DNA from: Lithobates sylvaticus
Lineage: Eukaryota > Chordata > Amphibia > Anura > Ranidae
Length of the DNA stretch: 64,000 nt
Reading direction: 5' to 3'
Assembly (NCBI GenBank): GCA_028564925.1
Contig: CM053029.1
Coordinates: 296,399,168 to 296,463,167 of the forward strand
Shown piece by piece: positions 31,850 through 43,499 of this stretch; position 1 is the first letter of the stretch, and the number at the start of each line of letters is the position of its first letter. Under the pieces are notes generated by a model that worked only from the letters and a program-made list of their open reading frames with translations, ran no database searches and was not told the DNA's origin. The position numbers and the translations under genes are program-made.

Positions 31850-34395
31850 CAAAAAATCAGTACAATTCTGAAATTCCAAATTCAGGATGTCCAGGCCAAT
31901 TTCTGACAAATGTACCCCGTCGTTCCGATATAGACCCGGAAGGCCACCTACCAAGTCAAATTGTTTGAACGAAACGTAAGTAGGCTGCATGAATTTCGCA
32001 ATGGCTATATTGATCCTTTTCCAAACTTTCTCAAATGGTTTTAATACAACAGACTCAAGCCAACATAAACGTGGAATGATTTCAGAAAAAAACTATCACC
32101 AAATTAGAGCAAGACAACTTAATATTAATATCTTGTTTGATATTTAATATTAAATCTAATGTTTTTTTGTTGACTCACATCATTCCCACCCAAATGCACA
32201 ATTAATATGTCAGAAGCAGGCCAAAATAAAGTCTACCAAATTCAATCAATAATTCCTCCCACAACATGCCCTGTCTTCCGCACCAATAAACTTTAACTGA
32301 AGAATCCAAACTCAAATTGGAGGTGTAGGAACGAGAAGCCGCTCTCGTGTGCGCCCAGTAAACAAACGAGTGTTCTAGCAACCGGACCATTCTCGGGATA
32401 CCTATAATAATTAGAAAACAGAATTGGGTCGTACATAAAGCTTATAAGAATCAGACTTCCATCTGTCCACAGCTTTTATACCTTCATTATCAAAAAAACA
32501 ATCCTAGCAACTTCTGTAGCTGCCCGATCCTAAAAGAGTGTGACGCAATTTGGATGTTACTCAAATTCAAATTCCTGCAATATTTTGTCAGAACACTATT
32601 AAATTGGGATTTTGTTAATGGTGACTTGTCTTCATGAATGTAAAGAATTTTTTCCCCAGCGGGACGACTATGTAAATAAGTATGCATATGCATAGCCGGC
32701 AGATTGGAGAACCTGGGCAAGATGATAATTGAAGCCAAAAACATTTGCCCAATTGGTCTGTTTTACTAGAACGAATAAACGAAAAACCCCATTAAATAAT
32801 ATTGCCTAAACTGCATAACTTGAAAAACAAATTGAGCTAGAAGTTGTACAAAGAAGTAAGTATTTTAGGAGTAATAGGACTTCTGTCATCTGGTAAAGAA
32901 AAAAAATAAAACCTATATTCTCAGAACAGGTAAACTCATTCAAAAATTGTAACCATATCATCCAAGAAGATTTATAACCAACCCATGACGCAGGAGCTAA
33001 GTATTTTTGTGTATATTCAGATGATTTTCCACAGATGCTGGAGTTCCATTGTAGTCTGCCGTGGGCATCAGGAAAAATAATCACTCCATCTGCGGACGAG
33101 ACAGTACATCAGCCACAGTATTCTCTTTACCTGGAATATATTTTGCCTTGACCCAGATGTTCAAACAAATGCATTTATATACCATGTAACGAAGCCGAGA
33201 AATAACTGGCTGTGATTTAGATGAAAGGCAATTAACAGCGAATAAAACACCCTTATTGTCAGTGCTAACTAATATTCTCTTTTTTGCAAATTGCTCACCC
33301 CTAATTTCAATGGCTACAATTAATGGAAATAATTCAAGCAATACAATATTATTGCAAAAACCTCTACTTACCCATTCAGCTGGCCATGGAGCAAAACACC
33401 AATGGGTATTCCAAATAGCTCCAAAACCAACTGATCCTTCCGAATCGGTGAATAAGCAGAATTCACTATCCAATATAAATTCTTCTTGCCAAAAAGCTTT
33501 TCCTTTTTGAAATGAATCAAAAAATTCAACCATACTAACACCATACTAACATATAGTCCTTCAAACTTGCAGACAGTCTTATGTCTATAAAGTCTCCTAG
33601 AAAATATTCTACCAATTGGCAATACCCGTGTAGCAAACGCTAAAAGACCTAGTAATGTTTGTATTTCTTTTAACAATATTTTCTTTTTTCTAATTAAGGT
33701 AACCAGTAATAAGGTAATCCTAATAACTTTCTCTAAAGGAAGTCTAAACTCCCTTTCTACTGTGTCTATCGTGATGCCTAGAAATTCCAAACATGTAGTA
33801 GGCCAAACTGTCTTTTCATTAGCCAAAGGTACTCCGAGTTTTTTACAAATTGAAATGAAGACTTGTAAAAGAGAAATACATTGTGTAGATTGTGCTGAAC
33901 CCATAAAAAGAAAATCCATTGAGGTAATGTATCAAAAAAGATGAACCTGACTCCACTGTCACTACCCATTCCAAGAAAGTGGAAAAAGATTTGAAATAAA
34001 AGCAACAAAGAGAACATCTCATCCGAAGACAGCTATCAAAATAATATTTGTTAAAGTGAAACACCCGAGTTGTTTTAACTCATTTGGGTTATCGGCAGAA
34101 ATCTAAAAGATGCCTTAATGTCCGCTTTAGAAAACAAAGCATCACTGCCTAACAATATTATTTTCTGTATCGCACAATCAAGATGTATAGTTAACTGAAG
34201 AAAGAGTATTATCTATTTTGATCATTTAACGACAAACCCAGAGGAAAAGACAAATGATGTATTAAACGATAGAAATGCAGTTCTTTTTGGGAACTAAACC
34301 TAAAGGAGATAATTGAAAATTCTGAAATGGAGGAAATTCAAAAGGCCCAGAAATCCGACCTTCCTATAGTTCTTTTTCCAACTTTTTTTGAAACC
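31850..34395 (-). mobile_element. Ngaro-like tyrosine-recombinase retrotransposon fossil
   Basis: Read on the minus strand the parts are, in order: reverse transcriptase (about 34,395-33,700), RNase H (about 33,530-33,090), a tyrosine recombinase tail with an HSFRIG box (about 32,740-32,510) and an SGNH/GDSL-type hydrolase (about 32,400-31,850, with the IVHLGGND-type box and a C-terminal DGVHLSEIG-type box). This order, including the extra hydrolase, is known for Ngaro elements. Gag and terminal repeats are not seen. It is heavily broken (well over five breaks), so it is old. Confidence 0.8.
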
Positions 34396-34719
34396 ACCTG
34401 CAGGTGTTCAATAATGATTAATACATACAGGGCCTTGAAAAAGTATTCATACCCTCTGAAATTTTCCACATTTTTCCATACAACCAAAAACATAACTGTA
34501 TTTTATTGGGATTTTATGTGATAGACCTGCACAAAGTGGTACATAATAGCAGGGCTTTTTTTCAGCTGGAACTTGATGGAACTCAGTTCCGCCACCTCTG
34601 GCTCAGGCTCTCTGCTCACCACTATTACTTGAAAACACAAAAGTCCAGCTTCTATGCTTATAAGTGAAAGCTTGTTTCCCAACAGCTCCCACAGATCAGA
34701 TCTCCTGAGTGGCTCCCAT

Positions 34720-36040
34720 CAGGGCCGCTAATAAGCCAGTACAACTGGCCCTGCTGTACCGGGCCTGGCCACCAGGGGGGGCCCTAGCAATCTGAATAGA
34801 TTGCAGAAGAAAGGAAAAAAAAAGTCTTTCTCCAACTCCTCGGCTCCTCCCTCAGCAGCTGTTCAGCTGCTCTCAATGAGCACTCACTCCAGGCTAAACG
34901 TCTCAGAGGCAGAGAGGCGGAGCCTGACTGTGAGATCCTGTAGTTTGAGTGGGCGGGAGGGGGTGTGGCCGGGCTTCCAGCATGATCGTTCCTGGCTTCT
35001 TCTGGTGTGCACTCTGCAGTCTGCACACATGAGCTGCATTATGGTGGCATTGGATCTGGATTTTCAGGGGACTGCAGGTTAGCCCAGTGACATTAACTGC
35101 AATGTAAAGTCTAATATCTGCTTTTTCATGTAGCACAGCTGTCCTGACTGTGAGACATTGGGTTTTATACTGCACTGCCATATTTCTCACAGAAGTGCTA
35201 CATGAAAAAGGAGATGCCATCAATGTCAGCAAACACCACTTTTTATTACTTCTATTTACATTTTTAGATCACTGGTTCACACCATGTCTGGAGCTGAATC
35301 ACACAGGAATTCACTATGCATTCCTGTGCAATTCACATGTGGGTCTGTGCAGTGCAATTTCAAGCTCATTCATTTTGAATGGGCTAAAATTGCAATGCAC
35401 CAAAGGAGTGTATGCACTACTTTTTAAAATGCACTGCAACCAGATCACATGGTGATCCAGGGCTGGCAGGTGCAGGGCAAACACACTATGTTTGCAACAT
35501 GTGTTTGAGGTTTCATTAACTTTTTATTGACACTTACTGCAGATCGCAAAAGCAGTGCATTTTGTATGCAGGTTGAATTGTACAGGAATCCACCGCACAT
35601 TCCTTCGCAATTCAGATGCAGGCATGGTGTGAACCGGCCCTTAGACATATTCCTTCTCATTAAAAGTTTAGAAAATTATACATTTTTTTTAAAGTGGGCT
35701 TAGCTGACATAAATGGCATCTTCTTCTTTTTCATGTAGAACTGTTTGACTGTGACAAATTGGACAGTGCAGTTTTGAACGCAGCAGGGTATCATCTGCAT
35801 CCTACACGCAGTCATCTTAGACTAAACACACCTTTAAGCCATGGCCAATAATTAAGGGTAATTTAAACCATGTCCATTTTCCAGCTCCGTGTAGTGCATA
35901 TTTTTAAATTAGCCACGCCCACAATTTAGCCTTTATGTATACCCTAGCCTCTCTGTATAGGGGCGGGGCCAGGGGTGGGGCTGAAGGGGGCCCCGTCAGG
36001 TAGGCTGTACGGGGCCCCATGATTTCTATCAGCGGCCCTG
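34720..36040. mobile_element. Non-autonomous hAT element nested in the above
   Basis: Termini CAGGGCCGCT and AGCGGCCCTG are perfect 10-bp inverses. An exact octamer GCTCCCAT flanks the element at 34,712-34,719 and 36,041-36,048. Both ends carry 'gggccc'-rich sequence. A short hairpin at about 35,121-35,212 ('tttttcatgtagcac' with 'gtgctacatgaaaaa') and a MITE at 35,268-35,642 lie inside. No transposase. Confidence 0.9.
35268..35642. mobile_element. TTCACAC-type MITE nested in the hAT
   Basis: Left 'ggttcacaccatgtctg' and right 'gcatggtgtgaacc' are inverted. The interior repeats 'gcattcctgtgcaattcac' and its inverse-like 'gtacaggaatccaccgc'. It is the innermost layer of the nest. Confidence 0.7.
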
Positions 36041-36654
36041 GCTCCCATTAAATGGGATGGGGACAAGGGAGATGCAGGTGCCCGGGATGGAGTACAAATG
36101 CCAATATCACCATTGGATGATTTCCCCACAAGTTAGAGGCGGAGCCAACTACAGTACTTGGGGGGGTACTAGAACCGACTGGGTGTTTCAGCTTAATACA
36201 GCAACAAAAATAAGACAAGTGGAAGATGGTGGAGCTTTTAAGGAGATGGGGAGAAGATGGGGCAGTCGAGGGCGGTTGCATGCAGAGGTAAGAGCTAATG
36301 AGGGGTGAAAGTGAGATGTGGATGGGGGATGCAGAGGTAAGCAGCTGTGGAAGAAGGCTGAAACCTGCACTCTGTGTGTAGCACACCCCTAAACTCTGTA
36401 TGCAGCGCACTATTTACTTAGCACACCCCAAACTCTGCAGTCTGTGTGTAACCCCCTCCCCGAACTCTGCACTCTGTACATAATGCACTTCTGGTATTTA
36501 ATGGCCCTGTTAAGACCCTCCCTCTGTCAGTGAAATTTTACCACACCCACTATTTGATGCTGTTTGGAGGGTGTGTGTAAGGGGGGGGGGGGGTCATGAT
36601 TGAGTTCCTGTACCTATTTTCGGTGAAAAAAAGCCCTGCATAATTGTAAAGTGA

Positions 36655-36801
36655 CACTGACAGAAGTCACAAGATTGCTCTAACTGCTGATGCGAAAAGG
36701 TATTTGGCAGTTTATATTTACTAAAATAATTGCATTTATATGTTCTTGTGTACTGTGGGAGACCAGATATTGTGCATGCAGGGTCCTGGGTTTAGTAACA
36801 C
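36655..36801 (-). mobile_element. 'GTGTTACTAAACCCA' MITE fragment, inverted
   Basis: 'ggtcctgggtttagtaacac' at the right edge and 'actgtgggagaccagata' are the inverse of the left end of the full copy at 42,813. The other end is missing. Confidence 0.75.
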
Positions 36802-37228
36802 ATTAGGCTGCAAAGGCAGCTGGACAGGGTTGCAGCAAAAGTTCTCCTGATTGCTTTCAGTGGGCAGTACCGTCGCCGAATGAGGCCCATTCAACTATGG
36901 ATCTGTGCTGCAACAGGAAACCGACTGCTCGGCTCACAGTTGTAGTGTGGTATTGCCATTCGAAAACCCTGTTGAGCCATCAAACTAAAAAAGCATGTAT
37001 ACAAGCTGCATCTGTACTGCTCTCTGATCCATCATAGGGTAACCAGAGGGTTTACATGAGCCCTCTGGGTGTGTGGGTTGTGTGTGAGTTTTGTGTTACC
37101 ATCTATATGCTTACTTTGTAACATCTATATACTTATTTTGGATAATATGCTGTAAATAACAGATTTTTCTTGTCTGAATTATAGAAAAAAATTACTTATT
37201 TTTTTTTAATTATTTATTTTTGCTTCAG
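36802..37228 (+). other. Intron sequence before P4HA2 exon
   Basis: No separate gene. A T-rich stretch at about 37,199-37,228 supplies the polypyrimidine tract and the acceptor 'tgcttcag'. Confidence 0.6.
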
Positions 37229-37325
37229 GTCAAATGACAGACTTGATATACAAAGAGAGAGATCTTGTACAGTCTCTGAAAGAGTACATTAGAGAAGAAG
37301 AAGAACGACTGGAAAAAATCAAAAG
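37229..37325 (+). CDS. P4HA2: P4HA2 second coding exon
   Basis: The 97-bp exon is flanked by the acceptor TTGCTTCAG and the donor GTAAAA. After the split Gly it encodes QMTDLIYKERDLVQSLKEY and IREEEERLEKIK, then the first two bases of a Ser codon. The sequence is predicted helical and charged, matching the N-terminal coiled region through which alpha subunits dimerise. QMTDLI is near-invariant in the family. The phase (2 bases in, 2 bases out) fits both neighbours. Confidence 0.95.
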
Positions 37326-37929
37326 GTAAAAATGTGGTTACTGTTCTAGCCATAGGCATTCTGCTAGCTTGTTATTGTTTCATCTGTTTTTAAAGAGCAC
37401 CTGTCATTAAAGTTTATTTTGCCTCAAAACCCAGCTGAGACCAAGAAAGATGATACAAGCTGTGACATCAGTAACTGGACATTTCTTGCTGATTACCAGG
37501 CAGCCATTTCAGTGTTTGGGAATAATGGCAGCTCCTTATAACCCCTCTCATTTTAGATTATCCTCTGCAAGTGTTTTTTTTGGGGGGGTTTGATCCCTCT
37601 GAATCATGCTTCTGTTTTTAGTTCCAGAGCTGTAATTTTCATCTGTGCATAGATTTTTGCGGCCCATACAGCTGAGTCATTTTAAAAGCTAAAATAAATT
37701 CTCCATTGTAAAATCTTGTACATAGAACTTGCAGTAAATGACTTCTTTGAGTCAAGTCTTCAGTAGAAGTTGCTGTTTATAGTGCCCTGCCTTGCCCTCT
37801 GGTGACTTTCACATTACCAGCATTGGTTTGGATACTTGTGGGTACCAATGAATACCCATGACAGCAGGTAACAGGAGGTACAGTACAAGAACATTTACTT
37901 GGGCTGCAGGTTGATAACATTATTAGTAG

Positions 37930-38400
37930 TTAAAGGATGAGTTCACCTTTGAGAACATGTTATGTTACATCCATATTTAGGGTGTTGCATGCTCCAGCAG
38001 TTCCCCCCTGATCCTCCCCTTCTGATAGTGAGCGGGGTTTTTCTCCTCGCACTCTGTGTCACGTTTCAAAAACAGCGGGGCTCTGCCCAAACAGACGTGT
38101 CATTTTATTCACAGTGATCTGTGAATGAATGAACTACAACTACTGTCTGCCACCGCTGGTGAGTGCTCTCGTTGTTCATTGATTCCTCCTTCTCTTTTGA
38201 TGTCTGTACGGACAGTCTGCAGGAGCCTGACATTGGACCTGTGATCTACTGATTACGGGTGCAATTATCTACAAGGTCCTGGGGGGGGGGGGGGGGGGCG
38301 AGGGGGGGGGGGGGGGGGGGGGGGGGGAAATAATAAAAGCACTTTTTTGGTTCTACAAAAATATGTGCATTTATTATTCTTTCCCAAAAAGTGAACTTAA
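37930..38400. mobile_element. MITE-like repeat with poly-G core
   Basis: Left end 'taaaggatgagttcacctttg' and right 'aaaagtgaacttaaggtgac' are imperfect inverses. A 48-base G tract lies at 38,281-38,328. No protein. Confidence 0.5.
38281..38328 (+). repeat. Poly-G tract with one CGA break
   Basis: The run is G-only except for 'cga' near 38,300. It is an obvious G-quadruplex candidate on the sense strand of the P4HA2 transcript, in the intron just before the third coding exon. Its exact length may be affected by sequencing error. Confidence 0.85.
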
Positions 38401-38404
38401 GGTG

Positions 38405-38870
38405 ACTGTAAAGGTTTATTTTTTTTATTTATTTATTTTTTAAATAACGAGCATGTTATGTTTACCTGCCCTGTGCAAGGGTTTTGCACAGAGCGGCCCC
38501 GATCCTCCTTTTCTAGGCTCTCCTGGCTACTCCTCCTTATCGAGAGCCCCATTGCATGGGGGCACTCGTGCAGGCGCACTCTTGAGTTCTGCTGCTGCGT
38601 CCATTGACACAGACAGCGGGACTCGGCCCCGCCCCCTGTGTCACTGTATTTGATTGACAGCAGCGGGAGCCAATGGCTCCTGCTGCTATCAATCTATCCA
38701 ATGAGGACCCGAGACAGCGGCTGGAGCTGCTGGGCTTGTTCTCGTCGCTGATTCAGGTTTCAGGTAAGTAAAAGGGGGGCTGTTGCACCACAGAAGGTTT
38801 TTCTCCTTAATGCATAGAATGCATTAAGGTGAAAACCTCAAGACTTTACAACGCCTTTAACCTTAAAATT
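38405..38870. repeat. 'aatgcattaaggt' MITE-like repeat, copy 1 of 3
   Basis: Starts 'gtaaaggtttatttttt' and ends 'aatgcattaaggtgaaaacc' then 'acaacgcctttaa'. The middle reads 'gcacagagcggccccgatcc' and 'gacagcagcgggagccaatg'. Copies: 62,690-63,150 (same orientation) and 43,500-43,735 (inverted). Confidence 0.65.
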
Positions 38871-39488
38871 AAAGTAAATCCGTATTGTTGACAAAAAATA
38901 ACTTTTTGACTAGGTCTCTTCTGCCAAAAAACTTCTTCCTCTAGCTGCAGTTTTTATTCTGCGCAGAGTATCGGTGCGGTGCATGCATAGTGCAGTGTAT
39001 GCTCTCATCTTATTTTCTGTATTTTAAAAGATTGAAGCCAGATGCCTGCCAGGGCACTAACTCAGTGCAGAAGTCATGTCATTTCTCACTTTACAAGGGC
39101 AGAGAAAGAAGGTTTTAGACCTGGACAAAGATTTCAAAGTCATTAATGAGGGGAAAGGCATTCTGGAAGATGAGTGTGCCAGAATGTGCAAGCATGTTTG
39201 TGAATACTTGGACATTATGATAAGGGGCATCCTACCACATTCCTAATAATGTTATGCTTTAAAACTGGCCATTCATGGATCAAAATTTGTCTGGCTGAAT
39301 CGGAAAAAAAAGTTCCATCTATAGCCAGCTTAAGAGGTATGAGAAAAAATAAGGCATGATGAGAAGAAGATAATGGTTAAAAAAACAGAAGCAAATTTGT
39401 GAATTGAGCATAATGAGTGGTTCAAGACACCCAAACATTCTGTATAAAGAGAATAACAATTTATGTGTTCAATTTTTGGTGTTTACAG
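38871..39488 (+). other. Intron sequence before P4HA2 exon
   Basis: No separate gene seen. The acceptor 'ggtgtttacag' closes the intron at 39,488. Confidence 0.6.
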
Positions 39489-39640
39489 CTGGGCTTCCCA
39501 AATAGAAGATTTGACGAGTAAATCTTCTCTTGATCCAGAGGGATTTCTTTCTCATCCTGTGAATGCCTACAAGCTGGTTAAGAGGCTCAATTCAGATTGG
39601 CTTTCTCTGGAGAACTTGGTGCTTCAAGATTCGACTAAAG
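39489..39640 (+). CDS. P4HA2: P4HA2 third coding exon
   Basis: The 152-bp exon lies between the acceptor GTTTACAG and the donor GTAACT. It completes the Ser codon and encodes WASQIEDLTSKSSLDPEGFL, SHPVNAYKLVKRLNSDWLSL and ENLVLQDSTK, ending with the first base of a Gly codon. HPVNAYKLVKRLN with LVLQD is the P4HA2 form; P4HA1 has HPVNAFKLMKRLN and LVLKD. Predicted all-helical; part of the N-terminal dimerisation region. Confidence 0.96.
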
Positions 39641-39825
39641 GTAACTCCTAAAATTTGGCCACATACCGTATTAGTTTAATTATTATGGTGACCCTATGCT
39701 CACATGTCATTATAAAGCAATGAAAAAGCCTTGATGTAATAGATTGTACCCTCTGTCACAATCGAATGAAAGGGGCTGCTCTGTAAATGCCCTGCATTTG
39801 CTGTGCGCCAGTGCAGGGTTCTAGT

Positions 39826-40160
39826 GGTTAAAGGAGAAATCCAGCCTGAGCCTTTTAGGCTGGGCTTTTCCCCTGGGTTACAGGAGTGCAATTTGTTTTT
39901 GCACTTCTGTGACCCGTTTTCAGCAGAGAGATGTCTGAAGTCCGCTCTTCGCTGACGTCACTGCCACCAGTCAAGACAGACAGAGCGTCATCCCGACTTC
40001 TAAAGTCTGGATTCGCCAGCTGCCTTGATTGAGACGGTCGCTCCAATGAGTGTGGAGGATCAGAGCAGGAGAGATGCTGACTGACAGGCAGCATCGCTCT
40101 GCTCAGGCAGGAGTGAGAGCTGAGCCATCAGCGGTGTTCTGCACCACTGGAACTCCCATC
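39826..40160. repeat. 'TTAAAGGAGAAATCCAGCC' repeat
   Basis: Starts TTAAAGGAGAAATCCAGCC. A hairpin lies close inside ('ttaggctgggcttttcccc', 'ggagtgcaatttgtttttgc'), followed by GC-rich sequence with 'gcatcgctctgctcag'. Non-coding; the right boundary is approximate. Confidence 0.45.
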
Positions 40161-40860
40161 TCTAGTACGTTTCTTATCACCCCATTTTACAGCTCAGTGT
40201 TGCAGTGCTTGTTTAGCCCATTGGCAGATCCTAACTAGTGGGCACTAAAGATATGGCAACAATGTGTGTATTCTCTATCATTGTAATGTTAAAATGGTGA
40301 TAGGCCTGCACTCTCTGAACAGTAAAGCTTTATTTTCCTAGGCACCTATGGAAAATGTAAACTTTTAATCAGAAAATGGTCTTTATTAAAAACAAGAAGC
40401 TTGGCAATGATGCAATAGATAAAGCTCCATTAAGGTTCAGTTTGCTAGATGCAGATAATTTTCTGTATTACAGTAAGTATAATAAATAAATGACAGTGTT
40501 CATTAGTAATGTGATGACATTAAAAGTGGTGTACAATTTTGGACGGTACTTTTTTTGACCCAGTCATGAATATGCCAAACGCAGTGCAACAAGCTTGTGA
40601 ACATCTTCTAGCTAGTAAATGCATTATAGTGATGCAAAATTATTCCTGAGTCTAAGCTAGAAATAAACTTGTGCCCTAGGTATATTGGTGATGGCTTCCT
40701 CGGCTTTGCTACTGGAACATATTGCTCCAGACATTTTAGACTTGTCCTGATTATGCATTAAAACCATCTATCCTTTTCTTCACATCAGAGACACTAGTAT
40801 GTGAAGTAACAGGAGATCAGGTAGTGCTGAATGTGGTCAGTACAAAACGTCATCTATTTA
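40161..40860 (+). other. Intron, no feature seen
   Basis: AT-rich intronic DNA with chance frames only. Confidence 0.45.
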
Positions 40861-42731
40861 CAGTGCCTTGAAAAAGTATTCATACCCCCATTTTGTCATG
40901 TTACAACCAAAAATGTAAATGTATTTTATTGTGGCACATAATTGTGATGTGGAAGGAAAATGGTTTTCAACCTTTTTTACAAATATCTGAAAAGTGTGGC
41001 GTGCATTTGTATTCCGCCCCCTTTACTGATACCCCTAACTAAAATCTAGTCAAACCAATTTCCTTCAGAAGTCACCTAATTGGTAAATAGAGTCCACCTG
41101 TGTGTAATTTAATCTCAGTATAAATACAGCTGTTCTGTGAAGCCCTCCGAGATTTGTTAGAGAACCTTAGTGAACAAACTGCATCATGAAGGCCAAGGAA
41201 CGCACCATACAGGTCCGGGATAAAGTTGTGGAGAAGTTTAAAGCAGAGTTAGGTTATTACAAAAAAATATTGCAAGCTTTGAACATCTCGGAGTACTGTT
41301 TAATCCATAATGAGAAAATGGAAATGGTATGACACAACTGCAAACCTACCAAGACATGGCCATACACCTAAACTGACAGGCTGGGCAAGGAAAGCATTAA
41401 TCAGAGAAGCAGCCAAGAGGTCCATGGTAACTCTGGATTAGCTGTAGAGATCCACAGCTCAGATGGGAGAATCTGTCCACAGGACAACTATTAGTATTCC
41501 ACAAATCTGGCCTTTATGGAAGAAAGGCAAGAAGAAAGCCATAAGAAGTCTGTAGTTTGCGAGAAGCCATGTGTGGGACACAGCAAGCTCTGGTCAGATG
41601 AGGCCAAATAGAACTTTTTGGCCTTAAAGCAAAATGCTGTGTGTGGCGGAAAACCAACACTGCACATCACCCTGAATACACCATCCCCACCGTGAAACAT
41701 GGTGATGGTAGCATCATGTTGTGGGGATGCTTTTCTTCAGCATGGACAGGGAAGCTGGTCAGAATTGATGGGAAGATGGATGGAGCCAAATACTGGTAAA
41801 TCTTAGAAGAAAACCTGTTATGCCCCGTACACATGGTCGGAAATTTCGATGGAAAATGTCCGAACGGATCGTGTTGACTGAAAATCCGCCTGTGTGTGGG
41901 CTCCATCGGACTCCGACAGATAAAAATTTGAGATCCTGCTCTCACATTTTCCGACAACAAAATCCGATCTGACTTTTTCCGATCGTGTGTAGAGAATTCT
42001 GACAAAGTGCCACTCATGCTCAGATCAAATTATGAGACCAAAGCTATTGGCTAATAGCCTCTACGTAGTTCTGTTGTACGCAACGAACGTCACCACGTTC
42101 AGAATGATCGGATTTTCCGACAACTTTGTCCGACCGCGTGTATGCAACACCAGTGTCGGACAAAATCCGTCGGAAAAAATCAGACAGATTTTGTGGTCGG
42201 AATTTCCGACCGTGTGTACGGGGGCTTAGAGTCTGCAAAAGACTTGAGAGTAGGATGGAGGTTCACCTTCCAGCAGGACAACGACTCTAAACATACAGCC
42301 AGAGCTACAATGGAATGGTTTTGATCAAAGCCTATTCATGTGTTGGAATGGCCCAATCAAAGTCTAAACCTTAATCCAATTGAGAATCTGTGCAAGACTT
42401 GAAAATTGCTGTTCAGATGCTCTCCATCCAATCTGACAGAGCTTGAGCTATTTTGCAAAGAAGAATGGACAAAATGTCACTCCTAGATGTGCAAAGCTGG
42501 TAGAGATAATACCCCAAAAGACTTGCAGTTGTAATTGCAGCGAAAGGTGGTTGTACAAAGTATAGACTCAGTATATAGACCATTTATCAGTTTCCTTACA
42601 CTTTACAATTATGTGCCACTTTGTGTTGGTCTATCACATAAAATCCCAATAAAATACATTTACGCTTTTGGTTGTAACATGAAAAAAATTTGAAAAATGT
42701 CAGGGGGTATGAATACTATTTCAAGACCCTG
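40861..42731 (+). mobile_element. Tc1 transposon, both ends present, decayed transposase
   Basis: Left end CAGTGCCTTGAAAAAGTATTC after TA and right end 'tactatttcaagaccctg' before TA bound 1871 bp, of which 405 bp is an inserted MITE (41,821-42,225). The transposase remnant starts MKAKERTIQVRDKVVEKFKA at 41,187 and can be followed through PRHGHTPKLTG-like sequence, a catalytic region near 41,590 and 'QQDNDSKHTARATMEWF' near 42,274-42,324. Multiple frameshifts and stops make it inactive. Same subfamily as 15,075-15,955. Confidence 0.88.
41821..42225. mobile_element. PIF/Harbinger-type MITE with TTA duplication
   Basis: Termini TGCCCCGTACACATGGTCGG and CCGTGTGTACGGGGGC are inverted. The 3-bp target TTA is present on both sides (41,818-41,820 and 42,226-42,228), and removing the insert restores Tc1 sequence. 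The interior is rich in 'tttccgac' words. Sister to 8512-8929. Confidence 0.9.
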
Positions 42732-42812
42732 TATGTATTACTTAAACATCATTATTGCATATGATGCCCCCAGAAAATCTTGCTGGCTGGGTAAACTTCT
42801 TATTCAAGCAAA

Positions 42813-43311
42813 GTGTTACTAAACCCAGGACCCTGCATTTACTATATCTGGTCTCCCACAGTACACAGAACATGGAAATGCAATCATTTTAGTAAATTTA
42901 AACTGCTATATACCTTTTCCCTTCAGCAGTATATAGCAGTCTTGTGACTTCTATCTGTGCCTGGTTAAAGCTTGTAGGAGTTTTCATTTTCCCACAATTT
43001 TCCTATGTGGCTGCAGGACCCCTGATGGACAGTGCTGATCGGACCTGTGCTGATCACATGCACTCTCCCAAGAAAATAAAACTCTCTAGCAATACACACC
43101 ATACACCATACCGAGCATGTGCAGCCTGACTCCAGTAACTGTTTTATCTGGACCTTTTTTGGAGTCAGTGGAAGAAGGGGAGGATCTGTGAATACGGGAT
43201 CAAACAGCCTTTTTACACAATGCAGAGGATTAACCCCTTAGGTTCCACAGTTTAACAAGCATACTTTACTGCATATGCAGACTGATTTTACGGCTGTGGG
43301 TTTAGCAACAC
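42813..43311 (+). mobile_element. 'GTGTTACTAAACCCA' MITE, full copy
   Basis: Left terminus GTGTTACTAAACCCA and right terminus TGGGTTTAGCAACAC are inverted, with one mismatch, over 499 bp. It matches 8156-8988 along its length without the Harbinger insertion. Inner inverted words include 'ctatatcttttccc'-like and 'tgcatatgcagactga'. Target duplication not evident. Confidence 0.85.
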
Positions 43312-43499
43312 TTAAGAAAACAGAGGTAGTAAGTTTGTTAGGGAGCTTCTAATACCCCATTGTCTGTTTTGTTTTTCTTTGTTTTTTTTAAAGGAAACTT
43401 CAAGTGAGAGAATAGGTAGGTTCCTATTGCTGACCACGTTCTGAAAAATGCTAGTCTCTTGACTTTGTGTGGCCTCAATACTTTAAGTCACTGACCTAT

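Larger units (their letters stand above)
34549..36639. mobile_element. TIR element 'GCAGGGCTTTTTTTC' with a nested hAT
   Basis: Termini GCAGGGCTTTTTTTC and the matching 'gaaaaaaagccctgc' are perfect inverses (15 bp). The target ATAAT appears on both sides (left ATAATA, right ATAATT). Inside the ends, 'ggaactcagttccg' on the left is answered by 'tgattgagttcctgtacc' on the right. Non-autonomous; most of its length is the hAT at 34,720-36,040. Superfamily not certain. Confidence 0.78.
34428..36655 (+). mobile_element. Tc1 terminal fragment split by nested insertions
   Basis: After TA, CAGGGCCTTGAAAAAGTATTC and on to 'ttattgggattttatgtgat' match the left end of the Tc1 at 40,861. The sequence breaks at 34,548 inside 'gtacataat' and resumes at 36,640 with 'ataattgtaaagtga', so a 2.1-kb element sits within it. 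Only about 16 bases of Tc1 follow before a MITE fragment begins. Confidence 0.8.
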
